Positions 1 to 15,000 of a stretch of DNA of 64,000 nt are shown piece by piece (within the stretch, counting starts at the first letter, position 1; every line of letters begins with the position of its first letter). A model generated the notes under the pieces. The model was given only the letters and a program-made list of their open reading frames with translations, ran no database searches and had not been told where the DNA came from. The DNA lies in NCBI GenBank assembly GCA_024138025.1, contig JAMXBD010001374.1, positions 248,001 through 312,000 of the forward strand, read 5' to 3'. Origin of the DNA: Combretum micranthum. Taxonomy: Eukaryota; Streptophyta; Magnoliopsida; Myrtales; Combretaceae. The translations under genes and the position numbers were made by a program.

Positions 1-403
1 GACACGACTTGTATTTAAGTCTTGATGTCATGCCCCTATAGAGTACTTTAGTTATAATAGTATATCATGTAACCAACTAAGGCCTCCAGGGGATTACATA
101 AATATTTTACAGCCAGCATACCTTGTAGGAAGTGAATATTCAAAATAGGATCAAAAGTTGATTAGAGTTAGAAAGATATTGTATATATATAAATCATAAG
201 CCAATATAACAAAATTACAAAGATTAGGACATCATTTAGATATTACATCCATGGTCTTCAAGGACTTCACCTAAACATTTTCATATAGAACTTACAAGAA
301 AATAAATAAAACATAACTTAAACTATTACAAAACACAAACTAGGTCTCTATTACATATCAAAATCTTCCTTGCCAAAAATGAATACATAAGATCCTTTTC
401 TAC

Positions 404-450
404 CTTAACCCCCACACTTAATCTTGGTCTCAGTTTTCTTGCTTATATTC
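404..450 (-). other. candidate third leader exon in LTR K
   Basis: On the minus strand an acceptor-like site ending in TTTACAG (AG at 451-452) precedes 47 nt that end in AAG followed by GTAGAA (398-403). The position relative to the LTR end matches similar small exon-like segments in A, D and H. Splicing is not demonstrated. Confidence 0.3.
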
Positions 451-1234
451 CTGTAAATCAACAATCTAAAGGATCATGAACATTGAAAAACTCAGTGAGT
501 AATAAAATCTTAACATTGTTCATTGTTTTCCAATCATGGTTATTTAAGAAGCATATGCAATGTGTCAATCAAACAAATGTAGCAACACATGGTTTGGATA
601 AGCAGAATCCAATCCTATAGGGATTTATGCCCTCCTAGGGGGTTGAAGGATTAATTAAATAATTCATGCCCATAAGAATCCTAAAACTAAAGAAGGAGAA
701 TTCTTTCAATTCTTTTTACCTATTTAAAAATAGATACAATATACATAGGCTCCACTTCATTTAGAACTTGGAAATTCTCACTAAGTAATAATACTCTATA
801 GCTAACTCCAACACAAACGACCTTCTTCGAAGCCTACTTAGCTTCTGTGAAGTTGACAATCCTATGATAACCTTAACTAGATTCACTGGACTTAACAAGC
901 ATTACCACAGAATCGAAATATATTACGTGACATAAATACCATGCTAGTGTTATTATGATGTTATGTAATGCATGTCAGTTTGAGTTTATGGTCTACATGC
1001 TTTAATCCATGTTATATGGTGATCATTTCAATTTTAAACACTTATTAATCCAAACTACACAACTATTATCAACCAATAAGGTCATCACTTTTAATATAAG
1101 TGCTTATCACTCATATACATACAACAAGCAAAGTTCCTAAATCCCCATGCATTGTGATGATTTCATTACATTTAAGATAGTGTTCATATTTTATATTACA
1201 AGCACAATCAACGTGAAAAGATCTGATTACTCAC

Positions 1235-1297
1235 TCGTGCATGATAGCTAATCATTGTAATAAGTAACTGGAAAGTCCAAGTCATAGTCAAAAGATC
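1235..1297 (-). other. acidic mini-exon of LTR K
   Basis: On the minus strand a pyrimidine-rich tract ending in AG (1298-1299) is followed by a 63-nt segment and then by a GTGAGT donor (1229-1234). Read from the third base after the AG, the frame gives 15 codons ending DFPVTYYND and a stop at 1248-1250. Phase and acidic/aromatic composition match those in LTRs A-E and H. Its use as an exon is inferred. Confidence 0.45.
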
Positions 1298-2042
1298 CTA
1301 TAAAATAACAAATGAAATTCACCAGGCATATGTGTAAGCTCTTAGATTTGTTTTCGATAATATAAGCAAACCCTAAGAACCGGAAGTCAAACCGGAACCC
1401 TAAAGTTAATCTAGTTCTATGTTTAGTCTAGTGAATTTAGATTCGGCAATCCCGTGTTCATAAACCCTAGAAAACGAAATTAAGATAATTGTGGAAAATG
1501 GTTCGTAATAATATAGGAAAGCTTAAAAATATTAGATTCGTAATTTTCTAGTGTCTTTCGGATCCGAACGGGATTAGTTTTCAAAAACCATGCCCCAATG
1601 CACCGGATAGTGAAAACATTCCGAAAATACCAATAGATTCATAAAAATATAAGGTTTTCAAAAATATCAGTATTATAATTTTTCAGTAGCTAAAAATATC
1701 AGATATAGCTTATTTACACGTATTTTCTTTACTATCGGTATTTTAATTTTCTAGTCTACTATTCATGGTACTTTTCTACTATTCATTACTATTCATCTAT
1801 CTCTACTTTTTCTTACACTCTATTCTTACTCTGTACCATATCTATACCTTACAATTTACCTTCTCCATACAACTTTAATCACATCACACTTTACACATTA
1901 CTTCTTTTATTACAAAACAAACAAAATAAATCATTTCTCCCCCCTCTACATGCAGGAATCGGCGCCTCCCTCTCTCTCATCACTCTCAATTTGTTTTCTT
2001 TTTCAATTTATTTAATTACATCTAAATTCCACTCCAAAACTC

Positions 2043-2227
2043 TATAAATACCTCATTCCTCCTTCATTCTTTCACACAATTAATTTCCTACTAAAACTCT
2101 ACCAAAATCACTCCATAAAATCCTTCTCTCAAAATCCCTCTCAAGTTCTCTCTTCCCTCCATAAAGCCAATTCCTACATAATACTACAATCCATTCTTTT
2201 CCACTTCAACAAACACATAAACCTTAG
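2043..2227 (+). promoter_or_regulatory. LTR A promoter and candidate leader exon 1
   Basis: TATAAATA at 2043-2050 is followed by a CT-rich leader without any ATG. The leader ends in a donor-like CTTAG/GTAAAA junction (GT at 2228). The TATA-to-donor distance is 185 bp, against 188 in E and 190 in D. The start site would be roughly 25-35 bp downstream of the TATA box. Confidence 0.6.
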
Positions 2228-2404
2228 GTAAAAATTTATCTTATTCACTCATCATGTTCATTTAACTTAACATCAGCTTAGTGTATGTTTCTTAAAGAAG
2301 TAATAATATGTTCATGTTTTGTTTTTGTTCATGTTTTCTATTATGTTGTTATTATTATTGTTATTTGTTTTAATCTAACTTCTATATATTATTAAGTATA
2401 TTAT

Positions 2405-2428
2405 GTATATGTATATATATATATATAT
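2405..2428. repeat. (TA)n microsatellite in LTR A
   Basis: A short run of mainly TA dinucleotides lies just before the box CTTTAGAGCATATAAGCTC. LTR D has a (TA)n run at the same relative position, and C and B have (TA)n and (ATT)n runs at comparable positions. Confidence 0.9.
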
Positions 2429-3593
2429 TTCTTTAGAGCATATAAGCTCATTTGTTATTTATTTACTTCCAAGTTATGCAATTTATTTATTTCATGCTAT
2501 TATTAAGACTGGCCTTTCTAGTTTTAGACTTGTCCATATCAAGTCAAAACAATTTTCTTTCTTTGCTTTTCTTTTCTTATCTTTTGGGACTAGTCTATTC
2601 TTAGCCCCGGGATACCTTGATGAAGCTAAGGTTCCCAATACTTGACTTTACTTTTTATGCTCTTATTACATTTACCTTATTATGTTGTTTTTATTATATT
2701 TCTCATAGTTACATATTCTCATTCATGCATGAACATGTTGATATTATCTCAATCATAATGAAAATGAGTTTTCTTAAGTAATAAAAATAAACTCTCTTTA
2801 AAAATAAATTTTGTCATATAAGAAATTATTTTTCCATAAAGACTTAAAGTTTTATTATAACAAATATTTTCTAAAGTTAGATAAGTTTAGCTCAAGTTTT
2901 AGTAATAATACTATATGGTATTTTATCAATGAATACATAAAATAACGTTATCACAAACTCTCTTTTTAAACCAATGAAATAAGAAAAATTCTTTAAATTT
3001 AATGTTTAAACAAAAGTTTTCTTAAATTCATATATAAAGCTTTCATCAACATACTAAGATTTAGATAAGTTTTACAAAATTATCAAAGAATAACCTTTCT
3101 AAGGATAAGCTTTACTTGGGAAATAAAAATAATAAATAACTTATAAGAACATTGATATTATTTAAAGTGGATCTAACTTTAGAAAAACTTTAGAACACAT
3201 AACCAATAAATATTTAGAAAACTACATTTTCTAGCCATTAGAAATAAAGTTGTAAGAATCTTAAAAGATTAAAAATTACTTTTTGAAAATTTAAGAAATG
3301 GAGTTAAAAGAAGGAGATACTCACTTATAAAATTTTCCCAACAAAACTAAAAAAGGAGATTTTCAAGTCTTAGCTTTTCTCACTTTTAAGACAAATTATT
3401 TTACAAAATCATTATTGAGATAACACCGCTAAATTCATGCATCTAGTTTGAGTCTATATATATATTCAAAAGATTTTTGCAACCATACCAAATATCTATA
3501 TTTTTGTACAAGAGCTCTTGAATGAAGAAAAATCTGAAAACTCTAGTTTTGAAATTTGGAAAATTCGTATCAATTCTGTACGTCACTATTCCG

Positions 3594-3723
3594 AGACCCA
3601 AATGACTTCTTTCGATAAAAATAACCTTAGAAATGGATAGATCTTTTTGAGTTGGTAGAAATCGGTATATAATATGCGAAATTCCGAGTTAAAATAAGCA
3701 AGTTATGGCCATTTTAAGTTGGG
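3594..3723 (+). other. conserved block in LTR A shared by LTRs A-E
   Basis: The block contains TTAGAAATGGATAGATC, then GAAATTCCGAGTTAAAA, then GTTATGGCCATTTTAAG. It recurs in B (37262-37395), C (27413-27547, minus), D (42392-42522) and E (44594-44730), although the sequence around it has diverged. It lies about 100 bp upstream of the mini-exon acceptor in each copy. Its function is unknown; RNA structure, splicing or packaging signals are possibilities. Confidence 0.75.
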
Positions 3724-3825
3724 ATTTCCATTCATGTGAATTTTGATGAATTCAATAAGATAGAATTATAGAGTTTGAATAGATCTTGGATGAAATACTC
3801 ATTTTTAGGTATTTCTTTTATTTAG

Positions 3826-3892
3826 GTGTCGAGGACTAAGATCTTCTTTTCCTCAAGGATTACTTCGACTCATAGACGACTGCTATGGACGA
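3826..3892 (+). other. acidic mini-exon of LTR A
   Basis: A pyrimidine-rich tract ending in TTTAG (AG 3824-3825) precedes 67 nt and then a GTGAGT donor at 3893-3898. Reading from the third base gives V E D, a stop, then a continuation ending KDYFDS and a second stop. The frame phase is the same as in B, C, E, H and K. This copy looks inactivated by the early stop. Confidence 0.45.
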
Positions 3893-4603
3893 GTGAGTTT
3901 CCTTTACGTTTATGTATTCGTGCATGTACTTGTAGAATAGAGCACTAGATGTTAGGAAAAGATAAAATTGATATGCATGTGGGATATCATGGGAATTATG
4001 TATGTGAATTGTTATGTGCGATCAATGAACGATAAGTATATCGGAACCCAATCTATGATTGATATAATTATTTCTATGTATGTATTGCTATGTGTGCAAT
4101 TATTGCTTGATCGCTTTAAATAATTTAATGTCATATTGGAATCCCCATATAATAAATTGCTCATGCATGCTACTTAGAATATCATTTCGAAATTTTGCTA
4201 CTACTCCTCAACATGGGACCGGAAAGGTAAGCTGCCTTGCTACATCTTGAGACTTTAGGACATCTGGGGAATACGGTCTCAAGTTGTAGCCAAGCCGGAT
4301 CTACCGCTTTGGGTAAGGAAAGCCTGGGGACTAGTAGTACGGTTTGTTGAAACCCCAAGATGCGCGCAACTTATAAGGAGGTGGTTTATGGCCCAGTTCA
4401 AATCATTCCCTAACTACCAATGGAGGGGTAAATCCATCACACATACGAAACCAGATCATCGTATACTGTTTGATCATATGGTTGTTGTATTTCATATGCT
4501 TGATTAATAAACTTGGTTGATTGCCTGTTATGAGTACTTTTGCGTAAGGAATATCTTACTAAGCAAGTTATGCTTATACCCTTATAGACTTTTGATATTG
4601 TAG

Positions 4604-4640
4604 GATTATTTTTTGCACCCGAGACCATCTTGATCCCTGG
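4604..4640 (+). other. candidate third leader exon in LTR A
   Basis: GATATTGTAG (AG at 4602-4603) is an acceptor-like site. It precedes a 37-nt segment containing GCACCCGAGA that ends at a possible donor, GTAGAA (4641). LTR E keeps GCACCCGAGA at the equivalent place. The evidence is weaker than for the mini-exon. Confidence 0.3.
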
Positions 4641-5005
4641 GTAGAATCCTTGTTTTGGGAAGCTTTTGGAGGAATTTTGTTTTGAAGTCTTAGAGTAGAT
4701 TTCTTCTAAAATCTTCTAGCTTTTTTTATTTCTCTTATTAAAACCATGTTGCTATGGAATTATTTGGGGAATGCCCCTTAGAGGTTGTAAGACTTTTTCT
4801 TTCAATGAAATATATTTAGTGTTATTTTGCATGTTCTATTGCCAATATCTTAAAATGCATTACTCCACCGGTCTCCCTTTGATGTGAATGTACGCCTTGT
4901 ACCGATATAGAAGCTTTCAAGTGACTGAGGTAATCATTCTTAAGTTTTAATATTGCGTACAGCGGTCTGTCAAGTTTAGGGTACCCGTTGGGGCGTGACA
5001 ATATG

Positions 5006-5265
5006 TCTATGTAAGACTTTTATTGGTACTTAAGTATTCTAAACTTAAGTTAATATAATTCTAATTCATTACTTTTTAAGGAATAAGGAAATCTTAAACT
5101 CAACTACTTTCATGAAATAAGAAACAAAACATATATATTAAAACATACATATAGATATATTGTTTAAATAATTAATTAAGAAAAAAAATATTTTTAAAAT
5201 AGAAACAACGGACGTCAGCCTGGCCAGTTGCACAACCGGGCAAGAGGCCATGCAAAGCAGCACAG
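5006..5265 (-). mobile_element. LTR K, segment 2 of 3
   Basis: This short piece of K lies between solo LTR A and the CRM-like element. It ends in a GC-rich stretch that continues at 15917. Its last five bases, CACAG (5261-5265), are the left target duplication of the CRM-like insertion. Confidence 0.6.
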
Positions 5266-5852
5266 TGATGCAGTGGACAAGATAGCACATAATTATTTGG
5301 AGAAATGGCATAGGATTTGATGATAATGGCAGTTTCGTAATTTTGGGAGTTTTGGATTTTTACCGAGCGGGACCATATTCTGAAGGGAAACGATCCAACG
5401 GACAGAACTCACAGCTTTGCTTGTGACCTAAGCCGGTTTTCGGCCAAATTCCTTCGTTTAGGCGGTCAAAACCGCGTTTTTACTATTTTTAGTAATTTTT
5501 CTTTATGTCTTATCTTTTCATTGGATAATCGTTTTTATATGCCGTCTGTGGCATTAATCTCGTCCGTTCATTTGTTTTCGCCCTAGGTATTATTTAGATA
5601 GTTTCCTTTTTTGGTAAAAATAGCATATTATATATTCTAGGGTTACAGAAGAGACAGAACAGATTGTTTTTGAATGAAATTTTATTGAGAGTGTTCTCTC
5701 TTTTTCCAGAATTCGACATCTTGAATAGATTTCGTTTTTTGATGCCAAATATCAAGGTATTCTTAGAATCAATTGGTATTTGAAGATCACAAGCCGGGTA
5801 TTCGTGCGCGAATCAACGTCTTGCGATAACCTCTTTCGTTTCCGCTGCGTCA
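5266..5852 (+). mobile_element. CRM-like LTR 1 (5' LTR)
   Basis: It begins TGATGCAGTGG and ends CTGCGTCA, 587 bp. A TATA-like TATTATATATTC lies near 5626-5637 and a possible polyadenylation signal AATGAAAT near 5674. It differs from LTR2 and LTR3 by only a few bases, mostly single-base indels. Confidence 0.95.
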
Positions 5853-5854
5853 GT

Positions 5855-5866
5855 TGGTATCAGAGC
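5855..5866 (+). other. primer-binding site, copy 1
   Basis: TGGTATCAGAGC lies two bases after the LTR end. It is complementary to the 3' end of initiator methionine tRNA, the usual primer of plant chromoviruses. Confidence 0.95.
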
Positions 5867-5888
5867 TGCGTTCGTTCCAGGAGTAACG

Positions 5889-7090
5889 ATGGCGCCTCGC
5901 AGACAGGTTAACCAGCGACGTATAGATGAGATTCATGAACGTGAAAACTTGGATCAGAGGATTGCAGCTATGCTTGATGAGAGATTGGAGCAGAGGATAG
6001 GACAGATGATCGATCGGCGACTGGATGCTGCAGTAGCCCAGATCACAGAGAGGGTGGAGGCGCTTGCGATGAACCAGAACCGAGGTAGGAACCCTAATCC
6101 TAATCCTAATCCTAACCGTAACCCTAACCCTAATGTGAGGGTAGGTGAAGATTTTGAGGATGACGATGATGAGATGTCGTCTGCTGTTGAGAGCTTTTAC
6201 GACGAATCGCTACGTAGACGTGGTAGGCCACGCGTTGAGGAAGATTACAGACGCTGGGAGATGGGTATGAGGACTGAGATTCCAGAATTTCATGGCACTC
6301 TCCAACCGGAGGAATTTTTGGATTGGTTGGCTACGGTAGAGGAGATATTAGAATTTAAAGGGGTTCCCGATGATAAGCGTGTGCAATTGGTGGCAACACG
6401 ATTTCGTGATAGGGCCACAGCATGGTGGCAGCAGACAAATTGACACGCTTGAGATTAGGCAAGTCGAAGATTGAGACGTGGGAGAAGATGAAAAAGCATC
6501 TACGTGCGACCTTTTTGCCATATAATTTCCAGAGGATTATGTACCAGAGATTGCAGAATCTGAAACAAGGCAGCAAAACCGTTGATGATTACACCACAGA
6601 ATTCTATCAATTAGTTGCTAGAAACGAAATTCAGGAGACGGAGGAGCAGTTGGTGTCTCGTTATATTGGAGGACTACGGTTGCAGCTTCAGGATACTATC
6701 AATTTGTTTGACCCAGTTAATGTATCTGCTGCACATCAGAGGGCTTTAATTGTCGAAAGACAACAACGGCGGTCTGGGATAGTGAATAGTGGCAGTAGTG
6801 GTGTCAATCGTTCAGGGAGTGGGGTTACAGGTAGTAACACCACGGGGCGTTTCAGTAAACCTAATACTGATCGTCCTAGTACGAGTGGGATAAAGTGTTT
6901 CAAATGTGGTGAGGTTGGGCACCGACAGGCTGATTGTAGGAAAGAAGGGAAGAAAGCACTTTTTGTTGAGAATGAGGATGAGGCTGAGGAGGATGCTGCG
7001 GATTTCTTTGAGGCAGGGGATGGTGAACCAGTTTTTGATGAGGAGCATGTTGGAGAAGAAGTTGTGACTGGTGATGGCAGGAGAATCTAG
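5889..7090 (+). pseudogene. gag: gag, copy 1 (frameshifted)
   Basis: The capsid-type structural protein starts at the ATG 36 bp after the LTR, beginning MAPRRQVNQRR. An N-terminal charged helical stretch is followed by an Asn-Pro repeat (6089-6137), an acidic segment and a Ty3-type gag core (FRDRATAWW). A CCHC knuckle of the form C-X2-C-X4-H-X4-C starts at about 6896. A missing A in the run near 6438, compared with copy 2, breaks the frame about 184 codons in, and the second part stays open to 7090. A lost G near 7084 separates it from the protease region. In CRM elements gag and pol normally form one frame. Confidence 0.9.
6089..6137. repeat. telomere-like CCTAA repeat inside gag
   Basis: About seven hexamers of the form CCTAAT/CCTAAC/CCCTAA, interrupted once by CCGTAA, encode alternating Asn and Pro residues. 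The same tract is at 11112-11160 in copy 2. The resemblance to the plant telomere unit (CCCTAAA) is direct, but the period here is 6 rather than 7 because the reading frame must be kept. Confidence 0.85.
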
Positions 7091-7107
7091 TAGTCCGGCG
7101 ATCTTGC

Positions 7108-10342
<3,235 letters not shown>

Positions 10343-10877
10343 TGATAATGGCAGTTTCGTAATTTGGGAGTTTTGGATTTTTACCGAGCGGGACCATATT
10401 CTGAAGGGAAACGATCCAACGGACAGAACTCACAGCTTTGCTTGTGACCTAAGCCGGTTTTCGGCCAAATTCCTTCGTTTAGGCGGTCAAAACCGCGTTT
10501 TTACTATTTTTAGTAATTTTTCTTTATGTCTTATCTTTTCATTGGATAATCGTTTTTATATGCCGTCTGTGGCATTAATCTCGTCCGTTCATTTGTTTTC
10601 GCCCTAGGTATTATTTAGATAGTTTCCTTTTTTGGTAAAAATAGCATATTATATATTCTAGGGTTACAGAAGAGACAGAACAGATTGTTTGTTGAATGAA
10701 ATTTTATTGAGAGTGTTCTCTCTTTTTCCAGAATTCGACATCTTGAATAGATTTCGTTTTTTGATGCCAAATATCAAGGTATTCTTAGAATCAATTGGTA
10801 TTTGAAGATCACAAGCCGGGTATTCGTGCGCGAATCAACGTCTTGCGATAACCCCTTTCGTTTTCCGCTGCGTCAGT

Positions 10878-10889
10878 TGGTATCAGAGC
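10878..10889 (+). other. primer-binding site, copy 2
   Basis: TGGTATCAGAGC, identical to copy 1, lies two bases after the end of LTR2. Confidence 0.95.
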
Positions 10890-10911
10890 TGCGTTCGTTC
10901 CAGGAGTAACG

Positions 10912-12085
10912 ATGGCGCCTCGCAGACAGGTTAACCAGCGACGTATAGATGAGATTCATGAACGTGAAAACTTGGATCAGAGGATTGCAGGTATGCTTGA
11001 TGAGAGATTGGAGCAGAGGATAGGACAGATGATCGATCGGCGACTGGATGCTGCAGTAGCCCAGATCACAGAGAGGGTGGAGGCGCTTGCGATGAACCAG
11101 AACCGAGGTAGGAACCCTAATCCTAATCCTAATCCTAACCGTAACCCTAACCCTAATGTGAGGGTAGGTGAAGATTTTGAGGATGACGATGATGAGATGT
11201 CGTCTGCTGTTGAGAGCTTTTACGACGAATCGCTACGTAGACGTGGTAGGCCACGCGTTGAGGAAGATTACAGATGCTGGGAGATGGGTATGAGGACTGA
11301 GATTCCAGAATTTCATGGCACTCTCCAACCGGAGGAATTTTTGGATTGGTTGGCTACGGTAGAGGAGATATTAGAATTTAAAGGGTTCCGATGACAAGCG
11401 TGTGCAATTGGTGGCAACACGATTTCGTGATAGGGCCACAGCATGGTGGCAGCAGACAAAATTGACACGCTTGAGATTAGGCAAGTCGAAGATTGAGACG
11501 TGGGAGAAGATGAAAAAGCATCTACGTGCGACCTTTTTGCCATATAATTTCCAGAGGATTATGTACCAGAGATTGCAGAATCTGAAACAGGGCAGCAAAA
11601 CCGTTGATGATTACACCACAGAATTCTATCAATTAGTTGCTAGAAACGAAATTCAGGAGACGGAGGAGCAGTTGGTGTCTCGTTATATTGGAGGACTACG
11701 GTTGCAGCTTCAGGATACTATCAATTTGTTTGACCCAGTTAATGTATCTGCTGCACATCAGAGGGCTTTAATTGTCGAAAGACAACAACGGCGGTCTGGG
11801 ATAGTGAATAGGCAGTAGTGGTGTCAATCGTTCAGGGAGTGGGGTTACAGGTAGTAACACCACGGGGCGTTTCAGTAAACCTAATACTGATCGTCCTAGT
11901 ACGAGTGGGATAAAGTGTTTCAAATGTGGTGAGGTTGGGCACCGACAGGCTGATTGTAGGAAAGAAGGGAAGAAAGCACTTTTTGTTGAGAATGAGGATG
12001 AGGCTGAGGAGGATGCTGCGGATTTCTTTGAGGCAGGGGTGATGGTGAACCAGTTTTTGATGAGGAGCATGTTGGAGAAGAAGTT
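10912..12085 (+). pseudogene. gag: gag, copy 2 (frameshifted)
   Basis: It has the same start, Asn-Pro repeat, gag core and CCHC knuckle as copy 1. The frame is lost near 11384, where one G and one C are missing relative to copy 1, and resumes from 11402. A 2-base loss near 11812 is compensated by a 2-base gain near 12039, so the stretch between them, which includes the zinc knuckle, is out of frame. The breaks are at different places from those of copy 1, so the two copies decayed, or were misread, independently. Confidence 0.9.
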
Positions 12086-15000
12086 GTGACTGGTGATGGC
12101 AGGGAGAATCTAGTAGTCCGGCGATCTTGCATGACTCCCAGAATGGCTGAGGAAGAGTGGCTCAGGAGCAATATTTTCCAGTCCACATGTACCATTTTAG
12201 GTAAGGTGTGCCGATTCATGATTGACTCTGGAAGCTGTGAAAACATTGTGTCTACTGAAGTTATACAGAAGCTAGGCATTGAGTCTGAGCAACACCCGAA
12301 ACCTTATAAGTTGGCATGGTTAAAAAAAGGGGGAGAGTAACAGTTTCCAAACGTGCTCTCATTTTTTTCGATTGGTTCTAAATACAAGGACGCTGTATGG
12401 TGTGATGTGGTGACAATGGACGCATGTCACTTGCTGTTAGGAAGGCCCTGGCAATTTGACAGGAGCGTAACGCATGATGGGCGAGCTAATTCGTATAGCT
12501 TTGTATATAAGGGGGTGAAGATTATACTGGTACCCAACAAAGATTCCACAGTGACTAAGCCGACAAAACAGGGAGGTAGTAGTAATTCTAGTATGTTGTC
12601 CTTAGCCAAGTTTGAGGAGGAGATAAAGCAATCTGATATTGTTTTTGTTTTGTTGGGTAAGGAGGTTAGTGGAGACGTGGAGATACCTGAAGTAGCAGTT
12701 CCAATAGTAGAGGAGTTTCGGGATGTATTTCCTGAGGATTTACCAGAGGGGTTACCTCCACTGCGTGATATTCATCATATCGATCTTGAACCTGGTGCAG
12801 CTTTGCCAAACCGACCTCATTATCGAATGAGCCCTGCAGAACATGAGGAGTTAAGGCGACAGGTTGAGGAATTGCTGACTAAAGGTTTCATCAGGGAGAG
12901 CTTGAGCCCGTGTGCTGTCCCAGCCCTCCTAACACCTAAGAAGGATGGCTCTTGGCGCATGTGCGTAGACAGTCGTGCGATTAATAAAATCACTGTCAGG
13001 TATCGCTTTCCTATTCCTCGCTTAGATGATTTACTTGATCAGCTTAGTGGTGCGAGGGTGAGGGTATTTACAAAATTGGATTTGAAGAGTGGATATCATC
13101 AGATTCGGATTCGAGTAGGTGACGAGTGGAAGACGGCTTTTAAGACAAGGGAAGGGTTATATGAATGGTTGGTTATGCCATTTGGATTATCTAATGCGCC
13201 CAGTACTTTCATGAGGGTGATGAACCAAGTCTTGAGGCCGTTCATTGGTAAATGTGTTGTCGTTTACTTTGACGACATATTGATTTACAGTGCTAATGCA
13301 GAAGATCATCACGAACATTTGAAGGCTGTTCTTGGTGTGTTACGAAGGGAAAAGTTTTATGCAGCCATGAAGAAGTGTGTATTTTTCACATCTGAGGTAC
13401 TTTTCCTTGGTTATGTGATTTCTAGTGAGGGCCTGCAGGTTGATAAAGCTAAAGTGGCTGCTGTTCAGCATTGGCCTAGACCTGGCACGCTAAATGAGAT
13501 TAGGAGCTTCCATGGCCTTGCATCTTTCTATAGGCGCTTCATTCCACACTTCAGCAGCATTATGGCCCCCATAACAGATTGCATGAAAGGAGGAAAGTTT
13601 GTGTGGACTGAAGAAGCAGACAAGGCATTTGAGCAGATTAAAGTGCGACTTACCACTGCCCCGATATTAGTACTTCCAGATTTTCACCAACCTTTTGAGT
13701 TACATGCCGACGCATCAAAGGTAGGGATTGGTGCCGTGTTGAGCCAGAATAGCAAGCCAATTGCTTACTTCAGCTAGAAGTTATCAGGGTCAAAATCTCG
13801 ATACACCACTTACGATGCAGAGTTTTATGCTGTGGTGCAAGCAGTTAAGCATTGGCGACATTATCTATTTCACAAAGAGTTTGTCCTCTACACTGACCAT
13901 GAGGCTTTAAAGCATTTGCACAGCCAGGACAAGGTCTCGGCAAGACATGCTTCTTGGGTGGCCTACTTAGAGCGTTTCACCTTTGTTGTGAAGCATAAAT
14001 CTGGTATTACGAACAGAGTCGCTGATGCATTAAGCAGACGTCGGAGCCTTCTAAACAGAATGAATATTGAGGTACCTGGTTTTCACTCTTTTGCTGAGTT
14101 GCTTAAGACTGACCCATACTTTGCTAGTATTTTAGCAACGGTTCGAGCAGGAGAGACGTCTGAATATCTGCTGCAAGATGGTTTTCTATTTAAGGGTAAT
14201 CAATTATGCATCCCAGATTGCAGTTTGCGTACTCTGATAATTAAGGAACTGCATGGTGAGGGACATGTAGGTCGAGACAGAACTTTGCAGTTGGTGCAGG
14301 CATCTTACTTTTGGCCAACCATCCGCAAAGAGGTTGAGCGTTTTGTACAGCGTTGTAGAATCTGCCAAGTGTCAAAAGGGTCAGCCACGAATGCAGGATT
14401 GTATATGCCCCTTCCAATTCCCTCACAGCCGTGGGTTGATGTCAGTATGGACTTTGTAATGGGATTACCTAGAACACAACGAGGTAATGATTCCATATAT
14501 GTAGTTGTTGATCGATTCTCTAAAATGGTTCACTTTATTCATTGTAAGAAGACTACAGATGCTGTACGTGTGGCCCAGTTGTACTTTCGCGAGGTATATC
14601 GATTACATGGGTTGCCTTCAAGTATTGTTTCTGATAGGGACACTAGATTTCTTAGTCATTTTGGCGAAGTCTGTGGAGAATGGTCAACACTCAGCTAAAC
14701 TTTAGTAGTGCCTACCATCCACAAACAGATGGGCAAACTGAAGTGGTGAACAGGTCATTGGGTAATATGTTGAGAAGTTTGGTGGGTGAGCATGTGAAGA
14801 GTTGGGACCAGAAATTGAGCCAGGCTGAATTCGCACACAACCATGCAATTAATCGCAGCACGGGATTCAGTCCATTCCAGGTGGTGTACTCTATTATTCC
14901 CCGTGGCCCACTTGACTTATTACCACTGCCAGATAAAACCAGAGTCCATGGCAAAGCAGAGGACTTTATCCATAATCTACAGGAGGTTCATAAATCTGTG

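Larger units (their letters stand above)
26..1332 (-). mobile_element. LTR K, segment 1 of 3 (old minus-strand Ty3-type LTR)
   Basis: On the minus strand this is the 3' part of a long LTR that ends in GGGGCATGACA, close to the GGGGCGTGACA ends of the better preserved LTRs in this window. It continues at 5006-5265 and 15917-17180, where it starts with TGTGAACCCC; the pieces add up to about 2.8 kb. It is interrupted by solo LTR A and by the CRM-like element. The flanks CTTGA (21-25) and CTCAA (17181-17185) match at three of five positions. Both differences are what deamination of an original CTCGA would give. No coding capacity is visible apart from the acidic mini-exon listed separately. Assigning the three pieces to one LTR is an inference from matching ends and the nested insertions. 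Confidence 0.6.
1333..5000 (+). mobile_element. solo LTR A (3668 bp, Ty3/Tekay-like), TSD ATATG
   Basis: The segment starts TGTAAGC, ends GGGGCGTGACA and is flanked by the exact 5-bp duplication ATATG (1328-1332 and 5001-5005). No internal region, primer-binding site or second LTR is attached, so it is a solo LTR left by recombination between the two LTRs of one element. It belongs to the same family as B, C, D and E. Shared marks are a TATAAATACC promoter, a box around 2582-2640 beginning TTTGGGACTAGT, and a conserved block at 3594-3723. The link to Tekay/Del chromoviruses is inferred from LTR length, the ends and the Met-type primer site attached to E. It is inserted in LTR K. Confidence 0.93.

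Noticed and set aside
2403..2645. Open frame ending FGTSLFLAPGYLDEAKVPNT
   Set aside because: Its last 20 codons are conserved in LTRs B, C and D, but changes between copies show no clear silent bias, and the 5' part is a TA microsatellite. Recorded as a conserved LTR box only.
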